A stretch of 53,669 nt of DNA from Verrucomicrobiota bacterium (GTDB taxonomy: Bacteria > Verrucomicrobiota > Verrucomicrobiia > Opitutales > Opitutaceae): positions 1-53,669 of the forward strand of contig JAEWKR010000069.1 of NCBI GenBank assembly GCA_023457715.1. Direction: 5' to 3'. Under the pieces are notes generated by a model that did not search any database, was not told the origin of the DNA, and saw only the letters and a program-made list of their open reading frames with translations. The translations under genes were made by a program, and so were the position numbers. Below, in pieces: positions 24,789 through 33,315 of the stretch. The first letter of the stretch is position 1. The number at the start of each line of letters is the position of its first letter.

Positions 24789-25889
24789 ATGCGCCTGACC
24801 GTTGTCACGCTCCGTCACCCGTATCGCTACTTTCTCTCGCACCATGTCGAGTACCTTGAACGCACCGGCGCGGCGAAGGTGGACGTCCATCTGCTCGACG
24901 GCGAAGGCGCGGTGACGCAGCGTCGGCGCTCCCTGGGCTTCATGGCCAGGGGAGGCCTGGGGCTCTTGCGGATCCTGGCTCGCAGCCGGGGGGAGGTGCT
25001 CCTGACCGGCCATCCCACGGTGGGGCTGTTGATGTCGGGGCTCCGGCTGCTCGGCATCCGCCAGGGACTCTGGATCCATTGGTTCACGGGGCAGGTGTGG
25101 GCCGGCCGCCAGGACCTGCGCGCGCGGGTGCTGCGGCATCTCGATCGGCACCTCGCCGCCCAGGCGGACATCGTGCTCGTCGACTCCTGGCCGCAGCTGA
25201 AGTTTCTGCGGAGCGCAGGCTTCGCTGACTGTCGCACTCTGGGGGTGGTGGGGTGGGGCTCCATTTGCGGGGTGGACGGTCGCCTCCTGGAAGTCAACCG
25301 GCCGATCCCCTCCCGCGGCCAGCTGGTGCTGGGCTATGTCGGCCGCGTGTCGTGGGAGAAAGGGATCATGGACCTGGTCCATTGGTTCGTGTCGTATTCC
25401 TCCGACCGCAATGTCCGGCTGTTGGTTTTCGGAGCCCTGGACGACGAGGCCATCAAGGCGGAGTTTCTCGCCGAAGTGGAACGATCGTGCGGCAAGATCG
25501 AATACCGGGGGGTCGTCTCCGATCTGCCGGAACTCTACCGTCAATTCGATGTTCTGGTGAACCCTTCCTATCGCGAAGGATTTTGTGGTGCCATCGCCGA
25601 GGCGCAGGCCGCGGGTTTGCCGGTGATCGCCCGGGACATTTACGGCGTGCAAAGCTCACTGCTCCCCGGAGTGTCCGGCGGCTTTTTCACCGCTATCGCC
25701 GAGGTGGGTCCCTGGCTGGAGGAACTTGCCCTCGACCCCGCGCGCTGGCTGGAGATGAAGCGGCAGGCGCGGCGGTTTGCGGCGACCCGCTTTGCGCGGG
25801 AAACGGTGGTGGCGCAGATTGCGCACGAGTACGCGCGCGCCGCGCGGCTCTGGCGGCGGGGACCCGCAGCGGCTGACGCGGAGGTGTGA
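24789..25889 (+). CDS. GT-B glycosyltransferase
   Basis: A 366-residue transferase. The N-terminal half MRLTVVTLRHPYRYFLSHHVEYLERTG is followed by WIHWFTGQVWAGR and VDSWPQLKFL, typical of small GT4 proteins acting in polysaccharide loci; the donor half has LGYVGRVSWEKGIMDLV and VLVNPSYREGFCGAIAEAQAAGLPVIA with the E-x7-E pattern (EGFCGAIAE). It sits nine bases downstream of the previous glycosyltransferase, so the two are cotranscribed. It closes the polysaccharide locus; the next gene belongs to DNA repair. Confidence 0.9.
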   Translation: MRLTVVTLRHPYRYFLSHHVEYLERTGAAKVDVHLLDGEGAVTQRRRSLGFMARGGLGLLRILARSRGEVLLTGHPTVGLLMSGLRLLGIRQGLWIHWFTGQVWAGRQDLRARVLRHLDRHLAAQADIVLVDSWPQLKFLRSAGFADCRTLGVVGWGSICGVDGRLLEVNRPIPSRGQLVLGYVGRVSWEKGIMDLVHWFVSYSSDRNVRLLVFGALDDEAIKAEFLAEVERSCGKIEYRGVVSDLPELYRQFDVLVNPSYREGFCGAIAEAQAAGLPVIARDIYGVQSSLLPGVSGGFFTAIAEVGPWLEELALDPARWLEMKRQARRFAATRFARETVVAQIAHEYARAARLWRRGPAAADAEV

Positions 25890-26009
25890 CCGTTTGCCTC
25901 CGCGGTGCCGGCCCTTTCCGAGCGGCGGTAGATCCGGGGCGGCAGCCGGTTGCAGCGATGGACGGCGTGGCGCCTTGCGCAGCGTGTGCGGATGCACACG
26001 CTGCGGGCG

Positions 26010-27269
26010 ATGGATCTCAGGGAGAAACTTTCGATTCTGGCGGATGCCGCGAAGTACGATGCCTCGTGCGCCAGCAGCGGGAGCACGGCCCGGAACTCGC
26101 GGGAGTCCGGGGGGCTGGGATCGACCACGGGCGTGGGCATCTGCCATAGCTACACGCCGGATGGGCGATGCGTGTCGTTGTTGAAGGTCCTGCTGACCAA
26201 CTACTGCATCTACGACTGCCTCTACTGCGTCAACCGGGTCTCCAGCTCGGTGCCGCGCGCCCGGTTCACTCCGGAGGAGGTGGTCCGGCTGACCATGGAC
26301 TTTTATCGCCGCAACTACATTGAAGGCCTTTTCCTGAGTTCCGGCATCATCCGGAACCCCGATTACACGATGGAGCAGGTGGTCCGCGTCGCGCGGCTGC
26401 TCCGGGTGGAGCATCAATTCCGTGGATACCTCCACCTGAAGACCATCCCCGAGGCGAGCCAGGAGCTGATCGACGAAGCGGGCCGCTGGGCCGACCGCAT
26501 CAGCATCAACATCGAACTGCCGACGTCGGATGACCTGGGCCGGCTCGCGCCCGAGAAGAACGCCCCGCGCATCGAGCAGGCGATGAGCGCGATCCAAACC
26601 CGGATTGAGGCGGCCAAGGACGAACGTGCCCGGAGCGAGCGGGCCCCCGCGTTCGCGCCGGGAGGGCAGAGCACCCAGATGATCGTGGGCGCCACGCCCA
26701 CAACGGATGCCGCCATTCTGCAGCGCGCCGACGGGCTTTACCGGGACCACGGTCTGCGACGCGTGTATTTTTCCGCGTTCAGTCCCATCCCCGATGCGTC
26801 TCCTCATCTGCCGCTGGTTGCGCCGCCGCTCGTGCGCGAACACCGGCTGTACCAGGCGGACTGGTTGATGCGCTATTACGGGTACGACGTCGCCGAGATT
26901 ACGTCTCCCGCCGAGCCGAACCTGGATCTGGCCCTCGATCCGAAACTGATGTGGGCGCTGCGCAACCGCCACGCCTTCCCGGTGGACCTGAACCGTGCCG
27001 CCCGGCCGGTCCTGCTGCGAATCCCGGGGGTGGGCGTGCGCACCGTGGATCGGATCCTGCAGGCGCGTCGCTGGTCGCGGCTGCGGGTGCAGGATCTGGC
27101 GAGGTTGAAGGTTTCGCTCCGGAAGGTCCTGCCCTTCGTCGAGCTCGCCGACCACCGGCCCCCGCTTGGCGAGCTGGAGAATCCGCGGTTGCGGGAGCGT
27201 TTCCTGCCCGCACCGGACCAGCTGGAGCTTTTCGCGCCGGGCGGAAACACCCTTACCCCCGAGTTCTGA
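26010..27269 (+). CDS. Radical SAM protein of the UDG-linked type with C-terminal HhH (putative DNA modification/repair)
   Basis: A 419-residue radical SAM enzyme. The Cys motif CIYDCLYC (C-x3-C-x2-C) is near 62-69, preceded by GICHSYTPDGRCVSLLKVLL. The substrate region GLFLSSGIIRNPDYTMEQ and INIELPTSDDLGRLAPEKN are typical of the family annotated as rSAM linked to UDG. At 335-365 LLRIPGVGVRTVDRILQARRW is a helix-hairpin-helix, pointing to DNA binding. I chose ATG 26010 (MDLREKLSILADAAKYD); in-frame ATG 25992 and TTG 25950 also exist. Its stop overlaps the next start (TGATG), so it is coupled to the UdgX fusion. The chemistry is undescribed; spore photoproduct lyase is a distant relative. Confidence 0.9.
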   Translation: MDLREKLSILADAAKYDASCASSGSTARNSRESGGLGSTTGVGICHSYTPDGRCVSLLKVLLTNYCIYDCLYCVNRVSSSVPRARFTPEEVVRLTMDFYRRNYIEGLFLSSGIIRNPDYTMEQVVRVARLLRVEHQFRGYLHLKTIPEASQELIDEAGRWADRISINIELPTSDDLGRLAPEKNAPRIEQAMSAIQTRIEAAKDERARSERAPAFAPGGQSTQMIVGATPTTDAAILQRADGLYRDHGLRRVYFSAFSPIPDASPHLPLVAPPLVREHRLYQADWLMRYYGYDVAEITSPAEPNLDLALDPKLMWALRNRHAFPVDLNRAARPVLLRIPGVGVRTVDRILQARRWSRLRVQDLARLKVSLRKVLPFVELADHRPPLGELENPRLRERFLPAPDQLELFAPGGNTLTPEF

Positions 27270-28717
27270 TGATGACGTTCGAATTCGATGGCTCCTTCGG
27301 GGGCTGGCGGGCGGCCGCGCGTTCGGCCCTGCAACGAGGCATGCCACCGGACGCCGTGGCCTGGAGCGATGGCGAGGAGGATCAAGTGGCGCTGGAATTC
27401 GGGATGCAGACCGCCGCGGGGGCGCTCGTCGCGGCGACGACGCCGGCCGCGACCGCCCGCGTTTCCCGCGAGTTTCTGGAGCTGGCCGCACAAGTGGCAT
27501 GTCACCGCGATGCCGGGCGGTGGGCGCTGTGCTACCGGTTGCTGTGGCGGCACACGCGGGGCGAGCCGGAAGTCCTGGAACGTACCACCGACCCGGACGT
27601 GAATCGCTTTCATGCCTACGCGCGTGCGGTCCGGCACGACGAACATCGGATGCACGCCTTCGTCCGGTTTCGGGAGACCCGGACGGAGGAGGGTCCGCTT
27701 TTTATCGCCTGGTATGAGCCCGAGCATCGCATCGTGGAACGCGCCGCCCCTTTTTTCCACGATCGTTTCGCGACCATGCGCTGGTCCATCCTGACCCCCG
27801 ACCGTTGTGTGCATTGGGACTTGAGCACGCTGCACGTCATGCCGGGAGTCCCGGGGGCGGGGAGGCGAGCGGAGGATGACACGGAGGAATTATGGCGAAC
27901 GTATTATGCGAGCACGTTCAATCCCGCCCGAGCGAAGCCGGCGTCGCTGGCGGCCCACCTGCCCGCACGTTTCCGGCCCAACCTGCCGGAGGCGGGAATC
28001 ATTCCTGAATTGCTGGCGCGGTCCCGGGGCCGGGCGGAGCTGATGGTGGCGGAAAGCGCTGCCGGGCAGCTCGCGGCCGAACGTTACGGAGTGGCCCCGG
28101 TCCCCGCCACGCGTGATCTTGCCGCCCTGCGAACGGCGGCCAGCCACTGCCGTGCGTGTCCGCTTTGGCGGAAGGCGACCTGCACGGTGTTTGGCGAAGG
28201 ACCGGAGCGCGCGCGGATTGTCGTGGTGGGCGAACAGCCCGGCGACCAGGAGGATCGGGCGGGGCGGACGTTCATCGGGCCGGCGGGACAGTTGCTGGAC
28301 CGCGCGTTTTCCGCCGCCGGCGTGGAGCGCGCGAGCTTGTACATCACCGGTGCGGTGAAACATTTCAAATGGGTGCCCCGTGGGAAACGGCGGCTGCACC
28401 AGCGCCCCGGCGCGCGGGAGATCGCCGCGTGCCGCCCCTGGCTTGAAGCCGAACTTGCGGCCATCCGGCCCGAACTGATCGTGTGTCTCGGAACCACCGC
28501 CGCCCAGTCGATCCTCGAGCGGCCGGTGCAGGTGACGCGCGAGCGCGGGCAGCGTTTCGAAACGGAATTCGGCGCCCCGGCGTTGATCACCCTGCACCCC
28601 TCCGCGCTGCTGCGCCTGCCGCCGGAGCGGGATCCGGTCCGCGAGTTCCAGGCGTTCGTCGACGAGCTGAAACAGATCGCGGCACACGGGATCAATGGCC
28701 CGCGAGCCGGACGATGA
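27269..28717 (+). CDS. Fusion of a radical-SAM-linked DNA metabolism domain (TIGR03915/DUF4130 type) and UdgX-like uracil-DNA glycosylase
   Basis: A 482-residue two-domain protein. Residues 1-255 match the partner domain found beside the UDG-linked radical SAM proteins (RAAARSALQRGMPPDAVAW; HRIVERAAPFFHDRFATMRWSILTPDRCVHWD). Residues 285-480 are a family 4-like UDG with Fe-S-type cysteines (CRACPLWRKATC), motif A GEQPGDQEDRAGR and motif B HPSALLR. The insertion GKRRLHQRP matches the R-loop (KRR-I/L-H) that in UdgX carries the His forming a covalent bond with uracil DNA. So it probably captures uracil in DNA rather than only excising it. Both domains appear complete. Its end overlaps the convergent DUF2145 gene by 26 bases. 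Confidence 0.88.
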   Translation: MMTFEFDGSFGGWRAAARSALQRGMPPDAVAWSDGEEDQVALEFGMQTAAGALVAATTPAATARVSREFLELAAQVACHRDAGRWALCYRLLWRHTRGEPEVLERTTDPDVNRFHAYARAVRHDEHRMHAFVRFRETRTEEGPLFIAWYEPEHRIVERAAPFFHDRFATMRWSILTPDRCVHWDLSTLHVMPGVPGAGRRAEDDTEELWRTYYASTFNPARAKPASLAAHLPARFRPNLPEAGIIPELLARSRGRAELMVAESAAGQLAAERYGVAPVPATRDLAALRTAASHCRACPLWRKATCTVFGEGPERARIVVVGEQPGDQEDRAGRTFIGPAGQLLDRAFSAAGVERASLYITGAVKHFKWVPRGKRRLHQRPGAREIAACRPWLEAELAAIRPELIVCLGTTAAQSILERPVQVTRERGQRFETEFGAPALITLHPSALLRLPPERDPVREFQAFVDELKQIAAHGINGPRAGR

Positions 28718-29507
28718 ACGTTTCCTTCACCAAGCCGTTGGACTCGAGAAAGGCGCGCAGGGAATCGTAGGTGGCAGTCTGCAGCCGCCCGCGTTCGGCG
28801 TCCTCCCAGCGGAGGTCGGGGACGAATGAGCTGCCGAGTGTTTCCAGCAGATTCAGCCTGATGCGCGTCGGATGAAAATACGCCCGGATGTTGCCGTAGA
28901 TCCGCTGCCGATCCTCCGTCTGGTAGATGGCAGCGACGCAGACCTTGAGCGTGTGCGTGACGCAATTGTCGTAGCGATCCACCCAGGGGTTCGCGGCGAG
29001 ATTGTAGTCCGGGATGTGCAGCGCCTGATACGCGGGGGACCGGATCGCGTGCAACAATCGTCTCTGCAGCTCCTCGGCCGGCACGCAGACGGCAACGTCC
29101 GGCTCCAGCACCCCGGCGACGAAATCGTAGGTCAGGTCCTGCTGCAGCCGGCTGACGCGCTCCTGGCCTTTCGGGCCCTGGTAGAGGTTGTAAACCGCAT
29201 AGGTGTGGAACGGCGTCCCGTCGGCACCGACGACCGGTTCGAACACGATGAACGCCACGTGGGTGTAGCTCACCCCATCGGGCAGCTGCGAACGCGGCCG
29301 CCCGGCACGGGCCACAATGGCCACATTGACCTTGCGCGCGTCGAGTTCGTCGTTGAGTCGGAGGGCCAGTTCCTGGATGGGGGCGGCGCCGTACCGATCG
29401 ACGCCGACCATTTCCTCGGAATTGCTGCCGGCCTGGGCGGTCGGAAGGGTCCAAAAGAGGACGAAGACGAGCAGTGCGCGCCAGAGCGCAGGGGAGGTGC
29501 TTTTCAT
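28692..29507 (-). CDS. DUF2145-family secreted protein
   Basis: A 271-residue protein with a signal peptide (MKSTSPALWRALLVFVLFWT, cut near TAQA). The body carries the DUF2145 pattern: VAIVARAGRPRSQLPDGVSYTHVAF, then YNLYQGPKGQERVSRLQQDLTYDF and the YDNCVTHTLKV segment. The Ser/Tyr/Thr-His stretch and the later Asn-Cys resemble a papain-like NlpC-type arrangement, but I would not call it active. Start ATG 29507 is set by the signal peptide; an upstream ATG at 29561 would bury it. The next gene upstream on the same strand (29643-30086) is probably in the same transcript. Function unknown. Confidence 0.8.
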   Translation of the reverse strand: MKSTSPALWRALLVFVLFWTLPTAQAGSNSEEMVGVDRYGAAPIQELALRLNDELDARKVNVAIVARAGRPRSQLPDGVSYTHVAFIVFEPVVGADGTPFHTYAVYNLYQGPKGQERVSRLQQDLTYDFVAGVLEPDVAVCVPAEELQRRLLHAIRSPAYQALHIPDYNLAANPWVDRYDNCVTHTLKVCVAAIYQTEDRQRIYGNIRAYFHPTRIRLNLLETLGSSFVPDLRWEDAERGRLQTATYDSLRAFLESNGLVKETFIVRLAGH

Positions 29508-29642
29508 GCGGAGAAGAGAGTTGGGTGCCTGGGTTGAGATCGGGCGGTGCCTGGCCGCCATGCTTCGGTTGGATCGGTCGGCAGGGTGGCGCTTCAGCTA
29601 TTGGCGGGCTCAAGCGCCGCCCCCTGCCGGGGATCAGCGGGT

Positions 29643-30086
29643 TTACATCCGGTTCATCGCCTCCGCTGGAGAAGGATCCTTCCGGGGGGGGACGCTGGGC
29701 GGCAGAGCGGCGGGCGGCAGCGCACGGGTGCGGTCCAGGGCGGGCCGCTCGGCGGGGTCGCCCGAACCGAAATCCCAGAGTTTGTCGCCACCCTTCATGG
29801 TGGCCTCTCCCGTCCTGGCGGCGCCGTCGCCAATTGCCTGTGACAGAGCGCCCGCGCCACCGACGGCGGCGCCGCCCATCCAGAGCGGAACGGCCGCCAC
29901 CGCGGACCCGGCCTGGAGTGAACCGACCACGGAATTTCCGCCCGCGGTCAGCAGCTGGCCGGAGGCTTGGCCCGCGTGCCGCGAGGCGGCGGTGAACGAC
30001 TTCGTCGCCGCGCAGGACGCACAGAGCGAAGCCGAGCCGAGGACAAGGCCGATGAGGATCAAGCGAATCGAGAGGTGGTTTTTCAT
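29643..30086 (-). CDS. Small secreted or lipoprotein-like protein, partner of DUF2145
   Basis: A 147-residue protein with an N-terminal signal (MKNHLSIRLILIGLVLGSAS, then LCASCAATKS). A lipobox is possible at CASC, but the cysteine at -3 is unusual. The central part is Gly/Ala/Ser-rich (SVVGSLQAGSAVAAVPLWMGGAAVGGAGALSQAIGDGAA) and could cross or coat a membrane; the tail is Pro-rich. I recognise no named family. It is 135 bases upstream of DUF2145 and divergent from the LysR regulator, so the pair may be the regulator's target. Confidence 0.6.
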   Translation of the reverse strand: MKNHLSIRLILIGLVLGSASLCASCAATKSFTAASRHAGQASGQLLTAGGNSVVGSLQAGSAVAAVPLWMGGAAVGGAGALSQAIGDGAARTGEATMKGGDKLWDFGSGDPAERPALDRTRALPPAALPPSVPPRKDPSPAEAMNRM

Positions 30087-30102
30087 GACGCCATGACGAT
30101 AC

Positions 30103-30121
30103 CCGACCCCGGGTCGCGGGT
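30103..30121. promoter_or_regulatory. Dyad in the divergent LysR/secreted-protein promoter region
   Basis: Around ACCCGACCCCGGGTCGCGGGT an interrupted inverted repeat pairs ACCCG-ACCC with GGGT-CGCGGGT, 15 to 35 bases upstream of the minus-strand gene at 30086. LysR regulators often bind interrupted dyads between themselves and a divergent target, so this is a candidate operator. Weak evidence from symmetry and position only. Confidence 0.35.
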
Positions 30122-30222
30122 GTTAATTGATAAACCGAATGCACCTATTGATCGCGCCAATGGGCTCGCCTGGGGACGACGATTGCTCCAGATGTGGCGG
30201 GCGATCGACGCCGCGCTTCCCT

Positions 30223-31101
30223 GTGAATCTGCACCACCTCGAGCTTTTCTATTACGTTGCGAAGCATGGCGGCATCAGCCGGGCCGTGCGCAACATGCCC
30301 TACGGCATCCAGCAACCCGCGGTCAGCAGTCAGATCCTCGCCCTGGAGGAGGAACTCGCGACAAAGCTGTTTGAGCGTCAGCCGTTCCGACTCACCGCCG
30401 ACGGGGAAAAGATCTACGGCTTTCTCCGGCCGTTCTTCGATCAGGTGGACGAAGTTTGCGAGACGGTTCGCCGCAACAATGCCCCCACCATCCGCTTCGC
30501 TGCGTCCGAGCTCATCCTGCGCGACTACCTGCCGGCGATCATTCAGCAGATGAAGGCAGCCGAGCCGCAGCTGCGGTTCGCGCTTCGCAGCGGATCCCAG
30601 GCCGACGTGGAGCGGTGGTTGATGGAGCGGGAGATCGACCTGGCCGTGATCCCGCTGGACACCAAGCCGGCGAGTACGCTGCGGAGCATCGCGCTGGTTC
30701 GCTTCCCGCTGGTGCTCCTGGTGCCGCGGGCCAGCAAGGTGAAGACGGCGGAGCAACTCTGGGCCCAGAGTCCGGTCGCCGAGCCGTTGATCCGGCTGCC
30801 GGTGGCGGAGGGCATCAGCCGGTCGTTCGACCGCGGATTGAAACGACTCGGCGTCGACTGGCCCGTGTCGATCGAGGCCAGCTCCACCGAACTGGTGAGT
30901 CAGTATGTGGCAAACGGGTACGGCATCGGGGTCACGGTCGATATCCCGAATCTGGTGCAGCGCAAAGGCGTCCGGGCGATTCCACTGGCGGGCTTCGAGC
31001 CGGTGGAAATCGTGGCGTTGTGGCGCGAACCCACGACGCCGCTGCTCGGTCGGCTGCGCGAGGTCATCATCGCCCGCGCCAAGACGCTCTGGCCGGAGTA
31101 G
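30223..31101 (+). CDS. LysR-family transcriptional regulator
   Basis: A 292-residue regulator. The N-terminal winged HTH reads NLHHLELFYYVAKHGGISRAVRNMPYGIQQPAVSSQILALEEELATKLFERQPFRLTADG (residues 2-61), matching the LysR pattern with an extra few residues (MPYGI) in the turn. The effector domain follows (about 90-290), with the type II periplasmic-binding fold ending VANGYGIGVTVDIPN. The start GTG 30223 gives the usual LysR N-terminus; the in-frame ATG at 30127 would add 32 unrelated residues. It is divergent from the secreted-protein/DUF2145 pair. The effector is unknown. Confidence 0.9.
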   Translation: MNLHHLELFYYVAKHGGISRAVRNMPYGIQQPAVSSQILALEEELATKLFERQPFRLTADGEKIYGFLRPFFDQVDEVCETVRRNNAPTIRFAASELILRDYLPAIIQQMKAAEPQLRFALRSGSQADVERWLMEREIDLAVIPLDTKPASTLRSIALVRFPLVLLVPRASKVKTAEQLWAQSPVAEPLIRLPVAEGISRSFDRGLKRLGVDWPVSIEASSTELVSQYVANGYGIGVTVDIPNLVQRKGVRAIPLAGFEPVEIVALWREPTTPLLGRLREVIIARAKTLWPE

Positions 31102-31108
31102 AGCCCGG

Positions 31109-31127
31109 GGTGCCGCTCGGCGGCACC
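31109..31127 (+). terminator. Possible terminator hairpin after the LysR gene
   Basis: GGTGCCGC-TCG-GCGGCACC gives a perfect 8-bp stem with a 3-base loop eight bases after the LysR stop, between convergent genes. There is no T-run after it, so it may only weaken transcription or act with a factor. Confidence 0.4.
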
Positions 31128-31178
31128 ACCAGGGCGGCGGCTTCAGCCGGGGTGATGCCGGGGAGGTCCGCCTCGGCG

Positions 31179-31844
31179 TCAGCGCAGGGCCGCCGGCGGG
31201 CCGAGCACCTCGCGGTGAACCAAGGACCGGCGCAGCGCATCATGATCGTGGATGTTCGACAGCAGCGGATGCCGACGGCGACGAGCAACGGTGGGCGCGT
31301 CGTGTCGGTGCACCACGCCGCGCGTTGGTCCTTCGATCCCATCCGGGCTCGCCTCTTCGGAGGAGACGAACACGGGCGGCGCCGGGGGCGCGAGCGGCGG
31401 TGCGGGTTCGCGATGAACCACCACGGGGGGAGGAGCAGGGGGCTGCTCGACCTTCTTTTGCAACTCCTGGAGGAGCCGTCCGAGCGGGCTGTCCCCAAAC
31501 GGATCCACGGGCGGGTAGCGGCCCGGAGGCGGCGAGGCGGGCGCGGGCTCGGGAGCATGCAGCGTTGGCGGCGCTGCCGCGACGGTGGTTTCACCGTGCC
31601 GTTCCAGCGCGCGGCGTCGCTCTTCCGCCAGGCGGCGCATCCGCTCCCTGACCTCGTGAGTGCGGTGGTCGACGCCCTGCTCCCGTTGTTTCGCCTGGTG
31701 CTCCTCGCGCTGTCGCTTCGCGCGGCGCAGGGTGATGATCGCGTTCAGGATCATCACGAGGGCAAAGATCACGGGCAGCCAGGCACCCAGTCCGGCGGCA
31801 AAAACCGTGGTCATGGCCACGGTGATGGCGGCGAAACTGATCAC
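31179..31844 (-). CDS. Membrane-anchored Pro-rich protein ending the floA operon
   Basis: A 221-residue protein. Two hydrophobic stretches lie near 2-14 and 17-38 (ISFAAITVAMTTVFAAG; WLPVIFALVMILNAIITL); then a highly charged Arg/Glu helix (RRAKRQREEHQAKQREQG...RRLAEERRRALERH, 40-85) that may coil; then a Pro/Ala-rich linker. I recognise no family. The start is a GTG that overlaps the floA stop (GTGA), so it is translated with FloA. It might be a FloA partner in membrane microdomains; the genome-wide association of this gene with floA would test that. Confidence 0.65.
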   Translation of the reverse strand: MISFAAITVAMTTVFAAGLGAWLPVIFALVMILNAIITLRRAKRQREEHQAKQREQGVDHRTHEVRERMRRLAEERRRALERHGETTVAAAPPTLHAPEPAPASPPPGRYPPVDPFGDSPLGRLLQELQKKVEQPPAPPPVVVHREPAPPLAPPAPPVFVSSEEASPDGIEGPTRGVVHRHDAPTVARRRRHPLLSNIHDHDALRRSLVHREVLGPPAALR

Positions 31845-32845
31845 TTCTGGATGTCCGGGTTGGCGATCGATGAACGCATGGCCGTGTCCGACTGCACGTT
31901 CTCCATCTTGTAATAATCCATGACGCCGAGGCGGCCGCTGCGGAACGCTTCCGCCATCGCCAGCGGGACCTGCGCCTGCGCCTCGACCACCTTCGCCTGC
32001 ATCTCCTGCACGCGGGCCTTCATTTCCTGCTCCACCGCGACGGCGGCCGCCCGGCGGATTTCAGCCTGTGCCTGCGCCATGTTCTTGTTGGCCTCCGCCT
32101 GCGCTTCCTGCAGCTTGGCGCCGACATTCTCGCCGACATCGACGTCGGCGATGTCGATGGAGAGGATTTCAAACGCCGTGCCGACGTCGAGGCCGCGCGC
32201 GAGCACGGTCTTGGAGATCGCATCCGGCGATTCCAGCACGAGCTTGTAGGTCTCGGCGGAACCGATGGTCGAAACAATGCCCTCGCCGACGCGGGCGATA
32301 ATGGTGTCTTCCTTGGCGCCGCCGACGAAACGCTCGAGGTGGGACCGCACGGTGACCCGCGCTTTCACCTTCACCTGAATGCCGTCCTTGGCCACGCCGT
32401 CGATCGTCGTGCGGCCGGCTTCAGGATTGGGGCAATCGATCACCCGCGGATCGACGGAGGTGCGCACGGCCTCCACGACGCTCTTGTTGGAGCCCTTCGT
32501 GGCGAGGTCGATGGCGCACGCGCGATCCCAGTTGAGCGCGATGCCCGCCTTCTGCGCAGCGACGATCGCCTGCACCGTGGGCACGACGTTTCCGCCGGCG
32601 AGGTAGTGCGCCGCGATCTTGTCGGTCTCGAGCGGGATCCCCGCCTTCACCGCGGTGATGCGGGCCTCCACCACCAGACCGTAGGGGACGCCGCCCAGGC
32701 GCATGCCGAGCAGGTTCAGCACGCTCACCGGCGCGCCGTTCAGACGCGCCTTCAACCACGTTCCGAAGAACGAGAGAAAGACCGCAACAATGATGAAGGC
32801 AACGATGGCAACCGGTACCCAGATAACCAGGGGGGAGATGTTCAT
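31841..32845 (-). CDS. floA: Flotillin-like protein FloA
   Basis: A 334-residue protein of the YqfA/FloA family (UPF0365), which organises detergent-resistant membrane domains. An N-terminal membrane anchor (ISPLVIWVPVAIVAFIIVAV) is followed by the family signature NLLGMRLGGVPYGLVVEARITAVKAGIPLETDKIAAHYLAGGNV, an SPFH-like domain, and a long Ala/Glu coiled coil (about 245-300, EAQAEANKNMAQAQAEIRRAA). Length equals Bacillus FloA (331). ATG 32845 overlaps the stop of the short NfeD gene (ATGA). The usual nfeD-floA arrangement is kept, with nfeD doubled. Confidence 0.92.
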   Translation of the reverse strand: MNISPLVIWVPVAIVAFIIVAVFLSFFGTWLKARLNGAPVSVLNLLGMRLGGVPYGLVVEARITAVKAGIPLETDKIAAHYLAGGNVVPTVQAIVAAQKAGIALNWDRACAIDLATKGSNKSVVEAVRTSVDPRVIDCPNPEAGRTTIDGVAKDGIQVKVKARVTVRSHLERFVGGAKEDTIIARVGEGIVSTIGSAETYKLVLESPDAISKTVLARGLDVGTAFEILSIDIADVDVGENVGAKLQEAQAEANKNMAQAQAEIRRAAAVAVEQEMKARVQEMQAKVVEAQAQVPLAMAEAFRSGRLGVMDYYKMENVQSDTAMRSSIANPDIQK

Positions 32846-33315
32846 GGATGTTTGTTTTCGGAAACGATGAGACGGAAGTTGTCGAGTCCCACGACAGTGA
32901 GAGGGGTGCCACGCGCCACGTAGCCGGTGCGCGAAAATGCCTCGTAGCGGCGCTCGTCGACCATGACGAAGCCCGAAGGCGAGAGGGGGGTGGCGGCGAC
33001 AGCGATCCGCCCCACGATGTCGGCCGAAGCGACGGGCGGTTGGGACTGCGCGTCCACGCTGGATTGCACCACCATGCTCCGGCCGAACCGGGAGCGTGGC
33101 AGCCAGACCACTTCGGCGTACAGCAGGATGCCAACCAGGAGGAGCGCGGCCAGCGTCGCCCCGGAGCCGATCATCGCGCCATGTTGAACGAACGCCACGG
33201 CAGCGCCGGCGATCAGGGCCACGGCGCCAATGATCCCGGCGATGCCGCCAGGAAGGAAAACTTCCGCGGCAAAAAGCAGCGCGCCGGTGATGAAAAGCAG
33301 GACGATCAACGTCAT
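32842..33315 (-). CDS. Short NfeD protein (membrane plus OB-fold)
   Basis: A 157-residue NfeD of the short type. Three membrane helices (4-24, 28-45, 52-70; LPGGIAGIIGAVALIAG) are followed by a C-terminal OB-fold (about 90-150) with VDERRYEAFSRTGYVARGTPLTVVGLDNFRLIVSE, the NfeD nucleic acid/protein-binding-like domain. NfeD proteins work with flotillins. The overlaps at both ends (ATGA with the long NfeD stop and with the floA start) put three genes in one coupled unit. Confidence 0.88.
   Translation of the reverse strand: MTLIVLLFITGALLFAAEVFLPGGIAGIIGAVALIAGAAVAFVQHGAMIGSGATLAALLLVGILLYAEVVWLPRSRFGRSMVVQSSVDAQSQPPVASADIVGRIAVAATPLSPSGFVMVDERRYEAFSRTGYVARGTPLTVVGLDNFRLIVSENKHP

Noticed and set aside
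23457..25652. 731-codon minus-strand frame opposite two glycosyltransferases
   Set aside because: Composition (Gln/His/Arg/Pro) is typical of a shadow frame and no domain is visible.
28084..30144. 686-codon minus-strand frame over the UDG, DUF2145 and secreted-protein region
   Set aside because: It runs out of frame across three genes that have clear signals or motifs of their own.
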